Source of the DNA: CAWAPS01 sp963783945
GTDB lineage: Bacteria; Actinomycetota; Acidimicrobiia; Acidimicrobiales; Palsa-688
Assembly: GCA_963783945.1 (NCBI GenBank)
Contig: CAWAPS010000002.1
Span: 496,001-560,000 of the forward strand
Reading direction: 5' to 3'
Length of the DNA: 64,000 nt
In this document: positions 62,537 through 64,000 of the stretch, one piece after another
Layout: each line of letters begins with the position of its first letter
How positions within the stretch are numbered: position 1 is the stretch's first letter
Program-made: the position numbers and the translations under genes
Notes under the pieces: model-generated
What the model saw: only the letters and a program-made list of their open reading frames with translations
The model's database searches: none
What the model was told of the DNA's origin: nothing

Positions 62537-63771
62537 ACGCATCGGCAGGATCGGCCGGTGGGCCGATCACATCTGAGTGGTACTCCTCCCACTTCGACCA
62601 TCTGTCGCCCGCGTTTAGCGCCGACCTCCACCCGACCCTCGCCCGCATGCGCCAGGAGTGCCCGGTCGCCCGCAGCGATCAGTACGGCGGATTCTGGGTG
62701 GTGACCAGGTACGAAGATGTGCTCCGGGTCGCCCAGGATTGGCGGACCTTCAGCTCGGCCCACGGGGTTTCCGTCCCGGGGACCAACATGGTCGTCACTG
62801 CCATCCCCGAGCACCTCGATCCACCCCTGCAGCGGACCTTCAAGCGGTTGATCAATGCCCACCTCACGCCAGCGGCGGTCGCCGGCTACGAGGAACCCAT
62901 CCGGGACCTGGTGACCCACCTGATCGACACCTTCATAGAGGTCGGTCGCTGTGACTTCATGACCGAGTTCGCTCGACCTTTCCCGGGTGCCGCCTTCTTC
63001 GAGTTCGTGCTTCACGCCCCATCCGACCAGGTCGCCGAGATCAACGACCTCTCCACTCGCGCTTCGGTGCCCACCAGTCCCGACGCCCGGGCCTGCTGGG
63101 TCGCCATGAACACGTGGATAGTGGACTTCGTCGAGGAACGTAGGCGGCAACCGCCTCGGGGTGACATCGTCGACGCCATAATGCACGCCGAGATCGAAGG
63201 GCGGCCCATCACCGAGCCGGAGATCCTGGGCGTCATCACCTTGCTGGTCCTCGGCGGCCTCGATACAACATCCGGCGCTCTGGGCCACTTCATGATCCGT
63301 TTCTGCCGGGAGCCGGCGATACCGGAATTGCTACGACGCCGCCCGGACCTCATCCCGGAGGCGGTCGAGGAGCTGCTACGGCTCGAGGGCCCGTTCATCG
63401 CGATCGCCCGCACGGCAATGCGAGATACCGAGATCGGTGGTCGCCAGATAGCGGCGGGGGAAAAGGTCCTCGTCTACTGGACTTCGGCCAATCGGGACGA
63501 AGAGGAGTTCACCGCCGCCGACAGGTTCGACCTCGACCGGGTTCGCAACCGGCATATCGCGTTCGGGGCCGGCCCCCACCGGTGCGCGGGATCCAACGTG
63601 GCCCGGCTCAACCTGAAGGTCGCTCTGGAAGAGCTCACCCGGCGGCTCACGGGCGTGGAGCTGGAGGTGGAGGAGGAGTCGATACCTTTCCACTCTGCGC
63701 TCAACCGCTCCCCCCTGAACCTGCCGATCAGGTTCACCCCGGGGCGGCGGGAAGGTCCCTCGGACCAGTAG
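62533..63771 (+). CDS. Cytochrome P450 (tandem paralogue)
   Basis: The protein has 412 residues, clearly related to the P450 upstream (shared DQYGGFWVVT, FKRLINA, FHS-NR-PL end motif). The I-helix is LVLGGLDTTSG near 237-247, ExxR in EELLRL, and the haem loop FGAGPHRCAGS near 344-354. The GTG overlaps the first P450 stop. The pair may form isoenzymes for related substrates or sequential hydroxylations. Confidence 0.87.
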   Translation: MNASAGSAGGPITSEWYSSHFDHLSPAFSADLHPTLARMRQECPVARSDQYGGFWVVTRYEDVLRVAQDWRTFSSAHGVSVPGTNMVVTAIPEHLDPPLQRTFKRLINAHLTPAAVAGYEEPIRDLVTHLIDTFIEVGRCDFMTEFARPFPGAAFFEFVLHAPSDQVAEINDLSTRASVPTSPDARACWVAMNTWIVDFVEERRRQPPRGDIVDAIMHAEIEGRPITEPEILGVITLLVLGGLDTTSGALGHFMIRFCREPAIPELLRRRPDLIPEAVEELLRLEGPFIAIARTAMRDTEIGGRQIAAGEKVLVYWTSANRDEEEFTAADRFDLDRVRNRHIAFGAGPHRCAGSNVARLNLKVALEELTRRLTGVELEVEEESIPFHSALNRSPLNLPIRFTPGRREGPSDQ

Positions 63772-63825
63772 GCCATCGTCGGACCGGCGCCGCCCGGCTC
63801 TCCACCCGCCCGGCCCGGCCCCGGC

Positions 63826-64000
63826 TCAGTCCGGGCCGGAAAGGCGTGCCTCCTCGAGGGCGGCGAGGAACCCCCGATGCAGATGCTGGGGCGCCGGCTC
63901 GTTCTTTCCGAACACGGCTGTGCTGACCAGTCCAGTCTGGATCCCCGGCTCGGTCCGCCCGGCCACCCAGAAGTCCTGGGCATCCACTACTGCCTCGCAG
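63826..64000 (-). CDS. C-terminal end of an unidentified protein (partial)
   Basis: A - strand frame without stops runs from the window edge to TGA at 63826-63828, giving 58 codons with ordinary protein-like composition (AVVDAQDFWVAGRTEPGI..., ending LEEARLSGPD). The start is outside the window. I do not recognise the family. It is convergent with the second P450 across a 54-base gap in which I see nothing else. Confidence 0.45.
   Translation of the reverse strand, partial: CEAVVDAQDFWVAGRTEPGIQTGLVSTAVFGKNEPAPQHLHRGFLAALEEARLSGPD

Overview
The window is high-GC, densely packed DNA with no rRNA, tRNA, IS element or CRISPR array. It looks like a chromosome segment of an actinobacterium. Supporting this are several LLM-class (often F420-linked) oxidoreductases, an NDMA-dependent (mycofactocin-type) alcohol dehydrogenase, DUF35/Ltp-type thiolase pairs, many GTG and TTG starts, and constant 4-base ATGA/GTGA/TTGA gene overlaps. 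An uncultured Acidimicrobiia-like organism is my best guess, by inference only.

Region 1 (211-11549, + strand) is a tightly coupled operon for an exported glycan or glycoconjugate. In order it encodes a GT2 glycosyltransferase, a GT4 glycosyltransferase, a PMT/GT39-like membrane glycosyltransferase (frameshifted), a Wzx-like flippase fused to a GT4 domain, a one-module NRPS-like A-T-TE protein, its 4'-phosphopantetheinyl transferase, and a membrane-anchored glycosidase-like protein. The A-T-TE/PPTase pair inside a glycan operon is unusual.

Region 2 (11570-18233, - strand) carries an amidohydrolase, a large indolepyruvate-type ferredoxin oxidoreductase, an EthD-like protein, a 3Fe-4S-type ferredoxin and a TauD-family dioxygenase. 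The first three genes overlap by 4 bases.

Region 3 (18357 to the end) is a large CoA-thioester catabolic supercluster. It contains two alpha/beta pairs of acyl-CoA dehydrogenases, three SDRs, two zinc alcohol dehydrogenases, two acyl-CoA ligases, three family III CoA-transferases (two of them didomain), three LLM oxidoreductases, three amidohydrolase-2 proteins, an N-acyl-D-amino-acid deacylase-like protein, an R-specific hydratase/dehydrogenase pair, methylmalonate-semialdehyde-type and ordinary aldehyde dehydrogenases, four thiolase-fold proteins with two DUF35 partners, two alpha/beta hydrolases, a hotdog thioesterase and two tandem P450s. The gene set resembles the actinobacterial machinery for steroid side chains or isoprenoid/alicyclic acids: activation, heteromeric ACAD, R-specific hydration and oxidation, then Ltp2/DUF35-type retro-aldol cleavage. 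The substrate cannot be read from the sequence. Two parallel paralogous modules (about 31-45.5 kb and 48.4-54 kb) are visible.

The most interesting signal is not a gene. An imperfect 18-bp palindrome (7-4-7, about AGTRAGC-N4-GCTYACT) recurs in intergenic regions from 18.3 to 61.3 kb, including a perfect 27-bp-period triple array at 48333-48404. It suggests one dispersed regulon. The only DNA-binding regulator in the window is a TetR protein at 37156-37851.

Three genes (2586-4242, 36248-37131, 43347-44364) each contain a clear single-base frameshift. These are either residual assembly errors or real lesions. No stretch longer than 300 bases lacks a gene. The longest gaps are 1-210 and 27371-27610.
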